From Actinophytocola sp035995025 (GTDB lineage: Bacteria; Actinomycetota; Actinomycetes; Mycobacteriales; Pseudonocardiaceae), in contig DASYKY010000027.1 of NCBI GenBank assembly GCA_035995025.1, positions 1 through 64,000 on the forward strand: a DNA stretch of 64,000 nt. The letters run 5' to 3'. Numbering within the stretch: position 1 is the stretch's first letter; every line of letters begins with the position of its first letter. The notes beneath the pieces were generated by a model. It was given only the letters and a program-made list of their open reading frames with translations, made no database searches and was not told the DNA's origin. Of the stretch, positions 1 through 7,958 are shown in pieces. A program made the position numbers and the translations under genes.

Positions 1-37
1 CCCCGGCCGCCCCGTCACTGTGCGAGGGGGTCGAGCC

Positions 38-217
38 ATGGGGCGCGGCCGGGCGAAGGCTAAGCAAACCAAGGTAGCCCGAGAGCTCAAATACAGCACT
101 CATCACACCGACTTCGAAGCTCTGCAACGAGAGCTGTCGAACCAGCCGCCGTCGGGCAGCAACGGTGGGGGCCCTTTCGACGAGGACGACTACGAGGACG
201 ACGACTACCGTCGTTGA
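38..217 (+). CDS. DUF3073 family small protein
   Basis: A 59-residue basic protein with a very acidic tail. It opens with MGRGRAKAKQTKVARELKYS and ends in a run of Asp/Glu, the pattern of the actinobacterial DUF3073 family, which often sits near purM/purF. The function of the family is unknown. An in-frame GTG lies upstream at 20, but the ATG at 38 has AGGGGG about 7 nt before it and matches the family N-terminus, so it is preferred. The gene converges on iolD with a 9-bp gap and no obvious terminator between them. Confidence 0.85.
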   Translation: MGRGRAKAKQTKVARELKYSTHHTDFEALQRELSNQPPSGSNGGGPFDEDDYEDDDYRR

Positions 218-226
218 TCGTCAGGT

Positions 227-2086
227 TCAGGGGCGGCCCAGGTATCGCACCTGGTCCCGCTTCGCCTTGTCCACGGTCTCACGTGCGTCGGTGACAGCCG
301 GGTACCTCGAGTACTCCGGAACACCGACCTCCCACCATGCTCCGGCATCGGTCCACGACGACGGGTGCGTGCTGATCACCACGACGGCCACCCGGCCGGC
401 TCGTGCGTGTTCGCGCGCCTGTCGGTAGGCGCCGCGCAGGCCCTCGAGGTCCGCGACGGGCAGCACGGCACAGCCGAGCGACGCGGCGTGGGACGCGAAG
501 TCCACACGGGGCGGTTGTGCCCGCAGCGAACGGGAGTCGGCGTACATGTTGTTGAAGCCCGGCGAGCCGTTGCCGCGCTGCAGCCGGTCGATCACGGCGT
601 ACCCGTCGTTGTCGCACACGACCGCCACGAACCCGTGGCCGGCGAACGCGGCGGAGAACAGCTCGGAGTTCAGCATCAGGTACGAGCCGTCGCCGAGCAT
701 CGTCGTGACCACTCCGGACCGTCGCGCCATCGCCGCGCCCCACGCGCCGGCGATCTCGTAGCCCATGCACGAGAAGCCGTACTCGACGTCCATCCCGGAC
801 TCCGGTCCGCCGGCCGCGCGCCAGCCGCCGATCAGCTCGCCGGGCAGCCCGCCGGACGCGGTCATCACGTAGTCGTCCGCGCCGCTCTCCTCGTTGACCA
901 CGCCGACGACCTGGGCATAGGTCGCCAGCCCGGCGGCGGGCTTACGAAGGCCGTCGACGTAGGTGTCCCACCGGGACCGCTCGGCGGCGGCCCGCTCCGA
1001 CCAGGTCGCGGACACCCGCCACGTGTCGAGAAGGCCGGCCAGCTCGCCGAGCGCCTCGCCGGCGTCCGCCACCAGGGCCAGCGCACCGTGCTTGACGGCG
1101 TCGAACCCGGCGGTGTTGACCATGACCAGCGCCGCGTCCGGCGCGAACAGCGACCACGACGCGGTGGTGAAGTCCTGCAGCCGGGTGCCGACCGCGAGCA
1201 CCAGGTCCGCCTCGGCGGCGAGCGCGTTGGCCGACGACGAGCCCGTGATGCCGAGCGGGCCGGCGTGCAGGGGGTGGTCGTGGCGCACCAGCGTGCGGCC
1301 GGCGGTGGTCTCGGCCAGCGGGATCCCGTGCCGCTCGGCCAGCGCCACGGCCGCGTGCGTGGCGCCGGAGTACCGCACGCCGCCGCCGAGCACCAGCAGC
1401 GGGCGGTGGGCGGCGGCGATGGCGTCCGCGGCCAGGCCCAGCGCGTGCCGGTCCGGCCGGGGCCGCGGCACGTGGTGGACGACCGGCTCGAACAAGGCGG
1501 CCGGGTAGTCGAACGCCTCGGCCTGCACGTCCTGCGGCAGCGCCAGGGTCACCGGCCCGCACTCCGCCGGGTCGGTGAGCACCCGCGCCACCTGCGGCAG
1601 CGTTGCGATCAGCTGCTCGGGCCGGACGATCCGGTCGAAGTAGCGGCTGACCGCCCGGAACGCATCGTTGACCGTGGCCGTCGCGTCGCCGAAAGGCTCG
1701 ACCTGCTGCAGCACCGGGTCGGGCGCGCGGTTGACGAACGTGTCGCCGGGCAGCAGGAGCAGCGGCAGCCGGTTGGCGTGCGCGACGCCGGCCGCGGTGA
1801 CCATGTTCAGCGCACCCGGCCCGATGGACGAGGTGGCGACGCCGACCTGGCGGCGGTGGGTGGCCTTCGCGTACCCGACCGCCGCCAGCGCCATGCCCTG
1901 TTCGTTGTGACCGCGCCACACCGGGAGGTCAGGCTGCTCGGACAGCGCGGTCCCCAGGCCCAGCACGTTGCCGTGCCCGAAGATCGCGAACACGCCCGGG
2001 AACAGCGGCACCTCCGTGCCGTCCAGCAACACGCCGCGCTGCGCGACGAGCCAGCGGACCAGCGCCTGCGCGGTCGTGAGTCGCAC
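227..2086 (-). CDS. iolD: 3D-(3,5/4)-trihydroxycyclohexane-1,2-dione hydrolase (IolD)
   Basis: Thiamine-diphosphate enzyme of 619 residues that opens the ring of the diketo-inositol intermediate to 5-deoxy-glucuronate in myo-inositol catabolism. Visible features are the N-terminal TPP domain with the activating Glu in GHNEQGMALAAVGYAKA (about residue 55), the central FAD/TPP-like domain, and the C-terminal TPP/Mg motif GDGSYLMLN followed by DNDGY near residue 480-510. The length fits IolD (about 620-640). The GTG start overlaps the last base of the upstream ATPase stop (TAGTG). The open frame runs further upstream, but that part lies over the ATPase gene and is not protein-like. It is the last gene of a six-gene minus-strand operon. 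Confidence 0.9.
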   Translation of the reverse strand: MRLTTAQALVRWLVAQRGVLLDGTEVPLFPGVFAIFGHGNVLGLGTALSEQPDLPVWRGHNEQGMALAAVGYAKATHRRQVGVATSSIGPGALNMVTAAGVAHANRLPLLLLPGDTFVNRAPDPVLQQVEPFGDATATVNDAFRAVSRYFDRIVRPEQLIATLPQVARVLTDPAECGPVTLALPQDVQAEAFDYPAALFEPVVHHVPRPRPDRHALGLAADAIAAAHRPLLVLGGGVRYSGATHAAVALAERHGIPLAETTAGRTLVRHDHPLHAGPLGITGSSSANALAAEADLVLAVGTRLQDFTTASWSLFAPDAALVMVNTAGFDAVKHGALALVADAGEALGELAGLLDTWRVSATWSERAAAERSRWDTYVDGLRKPAAGLATYAQVVGVVNEESGADDYVMTASGGLPGELIGGWRAAGGPESGMDVEYGFSCMGYEIAGAWGAAMARRSGVVTTMLGDGSYLMLNSELFSAAFAGHGFVAVVCDNDGYAVIDRLQRGNGSPGFNNMYADSRSLRAQPPRVDFASHAASLGCAVLPVADLEGLRGAYRQAREHARAGRVAVVVISTHPSSWTDAGAWWEVGVPEYSRYPAVTDARETVDKAKRDQVRYLGRP

Positions 2087-2877
2087 TAGCCGGCCACCTC
2101 CCGGAGCTCGTGCTCCAGGGCTTCCAGTTCCGCGCCGCCGGCCATCTGGCGGGTCAGCTCCTCGATGGTGATGTCCGCCTTCTCCGTCGAGCCGAGGCTG
2201 CGGCCGCGCTTGAGGATGAGGAACCGGTTGCCCACCGGGTAGGCGTGGTGCGGGTTGTGCGTGATCAGCACGACGCCGAGCCCCCGGTCGCGGGCCTGCG
2301 CGACGTAGCGCAGCACCACGCCGGACTGCTTCACGCCCAGCGCCGCGGTCGGCTCGTCGAGAATCAGCACCTTCGCGCCGAAGTACACCGCCCGCGCGAT
2401 CGCCACGCACTGCCGCTCGCCGCCGGAAAGCGTGCCGACCGGCTGCTCCACGTCGCGCAGGTCGATGCCCATCTCGGCGAGAGCGGAGCGCGCGGTCTCC
2501 TTCGCCTTCGCGCGGTCGAGCCGCTGCAGCGGCCCGGCACCCAGCGTCGGCTCGGAGCCGAGGAAGAAGTTGCGCCACACGCTCATCAGCGGCACGACCG
2601 CGAGGTCCTGGTAGACGGTCGCGATGCCGAAGTCGAGCGCCTCGCGCGGCGAGGAGAGCCGCACCTCCTCGCCGTTGACCAGGAACCGGCCGGTGTCGTG
2701 CCGGTGCACGCCCGAGAGCACCTTGATCAGCGTGGACTTGCCTGCACCGTTGTCGCCGAGCACGCAGGTCACCTCGCCCGCGTTGACCACAGTGGACACA
2801 TCGCGCAGGGCGATCACGCTGCCGTAGTTCTTGCCGATCCCGTCGACCTCGATGAGCGGTGCTTGTGTGTCGGTCAT
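2086..2877 (-). CDS. Sugar ABC transporter ATP-binding protein (CUT2 type, single domain)
   Basis: ATPase of 263 residues for a ribose/inositol-type importer. Walker A is GDNGAGKST (about residue 39), the signature LSGGERQ (about 148), Walker B VLILDEPTAAL (about 168), and the switch His is in ITHNPHHA. CUT2 ATPases usually carry two fused ABC domains (about 500 residues); this one has a single domain and presumably works as a homodimer. Its ATG overlaps the permease stop (ATGA), which indicates translational coupling. The neighbouring iol genes suggest inositol or a related cyclitol as substrate; that is inference. Confidence 0.9.
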   Translation of the reverse strand: MTDTQAPLIEVDGIGKNYGSVIALRDVSTVVNAGEVTCVLGDNGAGKSTLIKVLSGVHRHDTGRFLVNGEEVRLSSPREALDFGIATVYQDLAVVPLMSVWRNFFLGSEPTLGAGPLQRLDRAKAKETARSALAEMGIDLRDVEQPVGTLSGGERQCVAIARAVYFGAKVLILDEPTAALGVKQSGVVLRYVAQARDRGLGVVLITHNPHHAYPVGNRFLILKRGRSLGSTEKADITIEELTRQMAGGAELEALEHELREVAG

Positions 2878-3935
2878 CGCCGGACCCTTTCCGCTCGCCG
2901 CCGGAAGGTGTTGTTCACCAGCACCGCGCCGAGCAGCATGATGCCGAGGAAGAGCATGAACCAGTCGCTGTTCCAGTCGGCGAACACGATGCCCTGGCGC
3001 GCCATGCCGAAGATCAGCGCGCCGATCGCCGCGCCGACCGCCGAGCCGAACCCGCCGGTGAGCAGGCAGCCGCCGATCACCGCCGCGATGATGAACTGGA
3101 ACTCCAGGCCGATGCCCTGGTTGGCCTGGACGGTGGTGAACCGCAGGATGTTGATCGCGCCGACCAGCCACGCGGCCACCGCGGTGCCCATGAACAGCAG
3201 GATCTTCGTGCGCGCGACCGGCACGCCGACCGCCCGCGCGGCCGGGGCGGCACCACCGACCGCGAAGATCCAGTTGCCGAACTTCGTGCGCGTCAGTACC
3301 CACGCGGCGACCGCGGTGAAGCCGAGCCACCACACGATCGAGATCTGGAACGGTGTGTCCCCGACCGGGAACGTGGAGGCGAACACGAAGCCCGCGGACT
3401 CGTAGCCCGGCGCCGACCGCATGCCGGTGACCTGCACGGAGTTGGTGATCAGCCGGGTGACGCCGAGGTTGAGGCCCTGCAGCGCGAGGAACGTGCCGAG
3501 CGTGACGATGAAGCTCGGCAGCCCGGTGCGGACCACCAGCCACCCGTTGAGCGCGCCCACGCCGAGCGCGAAGACGAGCGACAGCAGCAGCGCCACCCAC
3601 ACGTTCAGCCCGACCTGCGTCGCGAAGATCGCCGTGACCAGCGCGGTCGACGCGGTCATCACGCCGGCCGACAGGTCGAACTCGCCGCCGATCATCAGCA
3701 GCGCCACGGCGACCGCCATGATGCCGAGCGTCGCGGAGTCGTCGAGCCAGGTCGCGACCCCGCTCAGGGTGAGGAACTTGTCGGCGACGAGGGAGAAGAA
3801 GACGAACACGACCAGCGCGCCGATCAGCGCGCCGATCTCCGGGCGCACCACCATCCGGTTCAGGAACGAGGCCGACGACAGCCGTTCGTCGACGGCCGCT
3901 GGTTCGGGGTTGGGGTCAACGGTCGTGGTGGTCAT
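2874..3935 (-). CDS. Sugar ABC transporter permease (RbsC/XylH family)
   Basis: Membrane permease of 353 residues with a hydrophilic N-terminus and about 8-10 hydrophobic segments. It contains the typical stretch MIGGEFDLSAGVMTASTALV near residue 90 and an NPLRI-type loop region, as in RbsC-like CUT2 permeases. The ATG at 3935 (MTTTTVDPNP) is preceded by GAGGAG on the coding strand; an in-frame upstream start would overlap the binding-protein gene and lacks a good ribosome site. The stop overlaps the ATPase start. It is the membrane component of the inositol-type importer. Confidence 0.9.
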   Translation of the reverse strand: MTTTTVDPNPEPAAVDERLSSASFLNRMVVRPEIGALIGALVVFVFFSLVADKFLTLSGVATWLDDSATLGIMAVAVALLMIGGEFDLSAGVMTASTALVTAIFATQVGLNVWVALLLSLVFALGVGALNGWLVVRTGLPSFIVTLGTFLALQGLNLGVTRLITNSVQVTGMRSAPGYESAGFVFASTFPVGDTPFQISIVWWLGFTAVAAWVLTRTKFGNWIFAVGGAAPAARAVGVPVARTKILLFMGTAVAAWLVGAINILRFTTVQANQGIGLEFQFIIAAVIGGCLLTGGFGSAVGAAIGALIFGMARQGIVFADWNSDWFMLFLGIMLLGAVLVNNTFRRRAERVRR

Positions 3936-3945
3936 GTGCCGCTCC

Positions 3946-4959
3946 TCACCGCGTGCCACGTTCGGTGTACGGACGCACCAGGTCCGCATTGGACTTGTCG
4001 ACGAAACCCGGTCCGGTGAGCACGGACTGCCCGCCGCCGAGGGTGTTCCCGTTCTGCCGGTACAGCTTCAGCATCATGATCGGCAGGTAGCCCTGCTCGT
4101 ACTGCTGCTGGTCCACGGCGAACAGGATCCGGCCGTCGCGCACGGCGTCGACCACACCGGTGTTCAGGTCGAACGTGGCGATCTGGGCGTCCGAGCCCGC
4201 ACCCTGCGCTGCCGCGACCGCGCGGTCGGCGACCTGCGAGGACAGCGTGAGCACCCCGTCGACGTCCGGGTTGGTCTGCAGCGCGCCCTTGATGCGGGCC
4301 TCGATGTCGGTCGGGTTGTTGATGTCGACCTGGAGGTTCTCGACGTCCCCGCCGAAGCCCTCCTTCGCGCCGTCGCAGCGGTCGCTGAGCCCGGTGTTGC
4401 CGGCCTCGTGGATGACGCACAGCAGCTTCTTCTTGCCGGCGTCCTTGAACCGTGTCCCGGCCGCACGGCCGGCGATCTTCTCGTCCTGGCCGACGTGCGC
4501 GATGGCGCCGAACTCCTTGCTGCGGTCGGCCCCCGAGTTGATCGTGACGACCGGGATGCCGGCCTTCACCGCGGCCTTGATGGAGTCCTCCAGCGCGTCC
4601 GGGTTGGCCATCGACACGACCAGGCCGGTCTTGCCCTGCGCCACGGCGTTGTCGATGAGCTTGGCCTGCGCGCCCGGGTCGCCGTTGGACACGTAGGTGA
4701 CCTTGACGCCCAGCTCGCGGCCGGCCGCCTCGGCGCCGTTCTTCACCACGCTCCAGAACGCGTCGGACTCCGTGCCGTGGGTGACGACCGCGAAGTCGAG
4801 CGGCGCGTTCGGGTCGAACGGACCGCCGCCACCGCCACCCGGCGCGGTCTCGGACTCCGCGGACGGCCCGGTGCACGCGGCGAGCACCATCGCGAGCACC
4901 GCGAGCGCGGCGGCCAGGAGCGCGGGCTTTGGTCGCCCTCGCACGGACATCGCAGACAT
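3946..4959 (-). CDS. Sugar ABC transporter substrate-binding lipoprotein
   Basis: Periplasmic-binding-protein-like lipoprotein of 337 residues (family of RbsB/IatA). The signal peptide ends in the lipobox LAAC at about residue 27, followed by a Gly-rich linker and two Rossmann-like lobes; PDALEDSIKAAVKAGIPVVTIN and the lobe-2 motif DGVLTLSS are typical of sugar-binding type 1 proteins. The ATG at 4959 has GGAGA upstream. It is cotranscribed with the permease (10-bp gap) and ATPase. The ligand is unknown from sequence; context suggests inositol. Confidence 0.9.
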   Translation of the reverse strand: MSAMSVRGRPKPALLAAALAVLAMVLAACTGPSAESETAPGGGGGGPFDPNAPLDFAVVTHGTESDAFWSVVKNGAEAAGRELGVKVTYVSNGDPGAQAKLIDNAVAQGKTGLVVSMANPDALEDSIKAAVKAGIPVVTINSGADRSKEFGAIAHVGQDEKIAGRAAGTRFKDAGKKKLLCVIHEAGNTGLSDRCDGAKEGFGGDVENLQVDINNPTDIEARIKGALQTNPDVDGVLTLSSQVADRAVAAAQGAGSDAQIATFDLNTGVVDAVRDGRILFAVDQQQYEQGYLPIMMLKLYRQNGNTLGGGQSVLTGPGFVDKSNADLVRPYTERGTR

Positions 4960-5000
4960 CGTTGTCTCCGTTCTTCGGCCTCTCGGCCCGCCGCGCCTGA

Positions 5001-5870
5001 TCAGCGGACCGACTGCAGGAAGGCCAGGCTGCGCGCGGTGTCCCGGCGCGGCACCTGGTCGGCGCCGGTGTCGTCCTCGGGCAGCGCGGTGTCCTGCTCG
5101 AGTACGTACCAGCCTTGATAGTCGCCGTCGCGCAACAACTTCAACAGCTCGGCGAGGTCGACGTCGCCCTCGCCGAGCGGCACGTAGATGCCCCGCGCGA
5201 CCGCCTCGGTGTAGCCGAGCCGCCCGGACCGCACCGCGTCGGCGAGGTCGGCGCGGACGTCCTTGAGGTGCACGTGGCCGACCCGCCGCGGGTGGGACCG
5301 CACCAGCTCGACCGGGTCGGTGCCGCCGATGAGCAGGTGGCCGGTGTCGACGCACAGCGGCAGGTCGGAGTCGGCGAGGAACCGGTCGACCTCCGCGGTG
5401 GTCTCCACATGGGTGCCGACGTGCGGGTGCAGCACGGTCCGCAGGCCGGCGCGCACGGCACGGTCGCGGACGAGGGCGGCGGTCTCGACGAGCGTGTCCC
5501 ACTGCGCCGGGCGCAGCGCGGGCCGCTCGTCGTAGCCGTCCAGTCCGGTGGCCGCGGCCAGCACGAGCACGTCCGCACCCGCGGCGGCGAGCAGCTCCGC
5601 GCTCCGGGCCGCAGCGTCCACTGTGGACCGGGCGAGGTCCGGGTCGTGCAGCGGGACGGCGAGGAAGCCGCCGACGAGGGTCAGCTCGTGCCCGGCGAGC
5701 AGCGTGCGCAGGCCGGCCGGGTCGGCCGGCAGGTAGCCGGGCGGGCCCAGCTCGGTGGCGGTGACGCCCAGGCCGGCCATCTCGGCGAGGACGGTGGCGG
5801 GCTCGAGCACGCGGCCCCAGCCGGGCACCTCGCAGACCCCCCACGAGATGGGCGCGGCGGCGATCCTCAT
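5001..5870 (-). CDS. iolE: Inosose dehydratase-like TIM-barrel enzyme (IolE-like)
   Basis: Xylose-isomerase-like TIM barrel of 289 residues. The opening APISWGVCEVPGWG and the metal-site segments TELGPPG, LHPHVGTHVET, CVDTGHLLIGG, VGHVHLKD and YVLEQD are typical of the sugar-phosphate isomerase/epimerase proteins found in actinobacterial inositol operons. IolE dehydrates 2-keto-myo-inositol to the substrate of IolD, which fits the operon order. IolI (inosose isomerase) belongs to the same superfamily and cannot be excluded. The start ATG overlaps the stop of the iolG-like gene (ATGA). Confidence 0.8.
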   Translation of the reverse strand: MRIAAAPISWGVCEVPGWGRVLEPATVLAEMAGLGVTATELGPPGYLPADPAGLRTLLAGHELTLVGGFLAVPLHDPDLARSTVDAAARSAELLAAAGADVLVLAAATGLDGYDERPALRPAQWDTLVETAALVRDRAVRAGLRTVLHPHVGTHVETTAEVDRFLADSDLPLCVDTGHLLIGGTDPVELVRSHPRRVGHVHLKDVRADLADAVRSGRLGYTEAVARGIYVPLGEGDVDLAELLKLLRDGDYQGWYVLEQDTALPEDDTGADQVPRRDTARSLAFLQSVR

Positions 5871-6865
5871 GGCGTGGCTCCCATCCGTACCGGCTGCCCG
5901 GTCCGCCGCGAGCGCTCGCAGGCCTCGGCGAGGCGGAGGCTGACGAGGCTGTCGCGGGCGGGCGACGGGTTGTCTGCCCGCCCGGCGACCACGTCGGCGA
6001 ACACCCGCATCTCGTTGAGGTACGCGCGGCGGAACCGTTCGGGGAAACCGGGATAGGCGCCCGGGCCTGCCTGCGGGCCACCGGGTTCGAGCGAGGTCAG
6101 CGGCGTCCGGCCATCGAGCCCGACAGCCACCGAGTCCTTGCCGCCGAGCACCTCGATGCGGTGGTCGTAGCCGAGCGGGTCGTGCCGGCCGCCGTGGATC
6201 GTGGCGTGCGCACCGCCGGCGAAGCGCAGCAGCACCACGGCGTTGTCGACGTCGTCCGCGTCGGCGAACGCGCGGTCGACGAGGACCGAGCCGGACGCGT
6301 AGACCTCGACGACGGGCTCGCCGACGAGCCACGGGACGGCATCGAGGTCGTGGATGAGCAGGTCGCGGAAGATGCCGCCGGAGGTGGGCAGGTAGGCGGG
6401 ATCGGGCGGGTTGGCGTCGAAGCCGGTGGCGCGGACGTGGTAGACGGGCCCGAGCTCGCCGGTCGCGATGCGGCGGCGCAGCTCGACGACCGCGGGGTCG
6501 AACCGGCGCTGGAAGCCGACGAGGACCGGGGTGTCGCCGGCCTCGATCGCCGCGACGAGCGCGGTCATCTCGGCGAGGTCGGCGGCGATGGGCTTCTCGC
6601 AGAGGACCGGGGTGCGCGCGGCGAGGCAGGCGCGGACGAGGGCCGGATGGGTGTCGGTGGGGGTGGCGACGAGGACGCCGTCCGAGCGCTCGAGCAGGTC
6701 GCCGATGCTCGCCGCTGCGGTGGCCTTGCCGAGCGCTTCGGCGGCCTGCGCGGCACGCCCGTCCACCGGGTCGTAGACCACCACCTCGTCGACCGTGCCG
6801 AGCGATGCCAGGTGGGAGGCGTGCATGGTCCCGATCCGGCCGACTCCGGCGACGCCGATGCGCAT
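5867..6865 (-). CDS. iolG: Inositol 2-dehydrogenase-like oxidoreductase (Gfo/Idh/MocA)
   Basis: NAD(P)-dependent dehydrogenase of 332 residues. The N-terminal Rossmann fold has GVAGVGRIGTMHASHLA, the family motif CEKPIAAD is near residue 95, and the catalytic Asp/His segment is GIFRDLLIHDLDAV near residue 170. In this operon it should oxidise myo-inositol (or a related cyclitol) to the inosose used by the next gene. The ATG at 6865 (MRIGVAGVG) gives the usual N-terminus; a longer in-frame start would put the operator inside the gene. It is the first gene of the operon. Confidence 0.85.
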   Translation of the reverse strand: MRIGVAGVGRIGTMHASHLASLGTVDEVVVYDPVDGRAAQAAEALGKATAAASIGDLLERSDGVLVATPTDTHPALVRACLAARTPVLCEKPIAADLAEMTALVAAIEAGDTPVLVGFQRRFDPAVVELRRRIATGELGPVYHVRATGFDANPPDPAYLPTSGGIFRDLLIHDLDAVPWLVGEPVVEVYASGSVLVDRAFADADDVDNAVVLLRFAGGAHATIHGGRHDPLGYDHRIEVLGGKDSVAVGLDGRTPLTSLEPGGPQAGPGAYPGFPERFRRAYLNEMRVFADVVAGRADNPSPARDSLVSLRLAEACERSRRTGQPVRMGATP

Positions 6866-6880
6866 GGTCCGTGTCCGTCC

Positions 6881-6902
6881 GTCGTTAGAGCGCTCTAACG
6901 AC
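6881..6902. promoter_or_regulatory. LacI-family operator (22-bp perfect palindrome)
   Basis: A perfect 22-bp palindrome with core TTAGAGCGCTCTAA. The central CG step and flanking AGCGCT-like symmetry are typical of LacI/PurR-family sites. It sits between the iolG-like gene and the divergent lacI-type gene, immediately downstream of the predicted iol -10 box, where a bound repressor would block transcription. Confidence 0.85.
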
Positions 6903-6905
6903 ACC

Positions 6906-6935
6906 ATCCTGTAATGTCCGTCACACGGGTGTCAA
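6906..6935 (-). promoter_or_regulatory. Promoter of the iol operon
   Basis: On the minus strand a consensus -35 TTGACA (6930-6935) is followed after 18 bp by CAGGAT (6906-6911), a good actinomycete -10. A 16-bp spacing to TACAGG is an alternative reading. Transcription would start at about 6900, inside the operator. The -35 box overlaps the ribosome site of the divergent regulator gene. Confidence 0.6.
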
Positions 6936-6948
6936 GGGAGCGTGGGCC

Positions 6949-7935
6949 TTGGGGCGACCGACGATCGAGGACGTGGCCGCGCGGGCAGGGGTGTCCCGGG
7001 CGCTGGTCTCGCTGGTCATGCGCGGCTCGCCGAAGGTGAGCGAGCGCCGCCGGGCGGCCGTGTTGCGGGCGGCCGACGAGCTGGGTTACTCGCCGCACGC
7101 GATGGCGAGGTCGCTGGCGAGCCGGACGTCGCACGTGCTCGGCGTGATGGTGTCGGACCTGCACAACCCGTTCTGGGCGGAGGTGGTCGACGGCCTGGAC
7201 GCGCAGGCGCGGGCGGCGGGCTTCGAGCTGGTGTTCAACACCGGCGGCCGGCGGCCGGCCCGGGAACGCCAGGCCCTGACCGGGCTGTTGTCCTTCCGGC
7301 CGGCGGGCATCGCGCTGCTGGGCCCGGTGGTCCCGTCGGGCGCGATCGCCGCCGCGGCCGCGCACACCCCGGTCGTGCTGGTGTCCCGCTCGTCCCGGTC
7401 GTCCACAGTGGACACCGTGAACGACGACGGCCAGGCGGGCTCCGGCATGGCGGTGGACCACCTGGTGTCCCTGGGACACCGCGACATAGCCCACATCGAC
7501 GGCGGCGGCGGTTCCCAGGCAGCGCCACGCCGGACCGGCTACGTCAACGCGATGCGCCGCCACGGCCTGACCCCGCGAGTCGTCCGCGGCGAGTACACGG
7601 AGTCGGCGGGCGCGGCGGCGATCCGTTCCCTGCTGGCCAACCCCCCGACCGCGGTGATGGCGGCGAACGACCTGAACGCGGTGGGCGCGATCTCGGCGCT
7701 GGAGGCCGCGGGCCTGTCGGTGCCCGCGGACGTGTCGGTGGTGGGCTACGACAACACGTGGCTGGCCGCCCTGCGGCACGTCTCCCTGACCACGATCGAC
7801 CAGCCCCGCAACGAGATGGGCACGCTGGCCGCGGAGGCGCTGATTCAACGAGTACGGGGCGAACGGGCAGAACCTGCGCGCCATCTGCTCCGCCCCAGCC
7901 TCATCACCCGAGCGACGACCGCCCTACCCCGCTGA
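6949..7935 (+). CDS. LacI-family transcriptional regulator of the iol operon
   Basis: Repressor of 328 residues. The N-terminal helix-turn-helix reads TIEDVAARAGVSRALVSLVM, with the hinge near LGYSPHAMARSLASRTS and a C-terminal sugar-binding domain ending in DVSVVGYDNTWLAA...TTIDQP. It uses a TTG start at 6949, supported by AAGGGAG 8 nt upstream and by the standard family N-terminus GRPTIEDVA. It is divergent from the iol operon across the 22-bp operator, so it probably represses both directions until an inositol-type ligand binds. The inducer is not deducible. Confidence 0.92.
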   Translation: MGRPTIEDVAARAGVSRALVSLVMRGSPKVSERRRAAVLRAADELGYSPHAMARSLASRTSHVLGVMVSDLHNPFWAEVVDGLDAQARAAGFELVFNTGGRRPARERQALTGLLSFRPAGIALLGPVVPSGAIAAAAAHTPVVLVSRSSRSSTVDTVNDDGQAGSGMAVDHLVSLGHRDIAHIDGGGGSQAAPRRTGYVNAMRRHGLTPRVVRGEYTESAGAAAIRSLLANPPTAVMAANDLNAVGAISALEAAGLSVPADVSVVGYDNTWLAALRHVSLTTIDQPRNEMGTLAAEALIQRVRGERAEPARHLLRPSLITRATTALPR

Positions 7936-7958
7936 CCTGGTCGAGATGGGATTGGCAG

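Noticed and set aside
365..2089. A long open frame (574 codons) on the plus strand over iolD, and many similar long frames opposite other genes
   Set aside because: In very G+C-rich DNA stops are rare in the antisense frames. The translated products are Arg/Ala/Gly/His-rich low-complexity strings with no family features, while the minus strand encodes clear proteins.
227..2578. IolD of 783 residues starting inside the ATPase gene
   Set aside because: The extra 164 residues are antisense-like low-complexity sequence over the ATPase coding region; the GTG at 2086 gives the normal IolD length.
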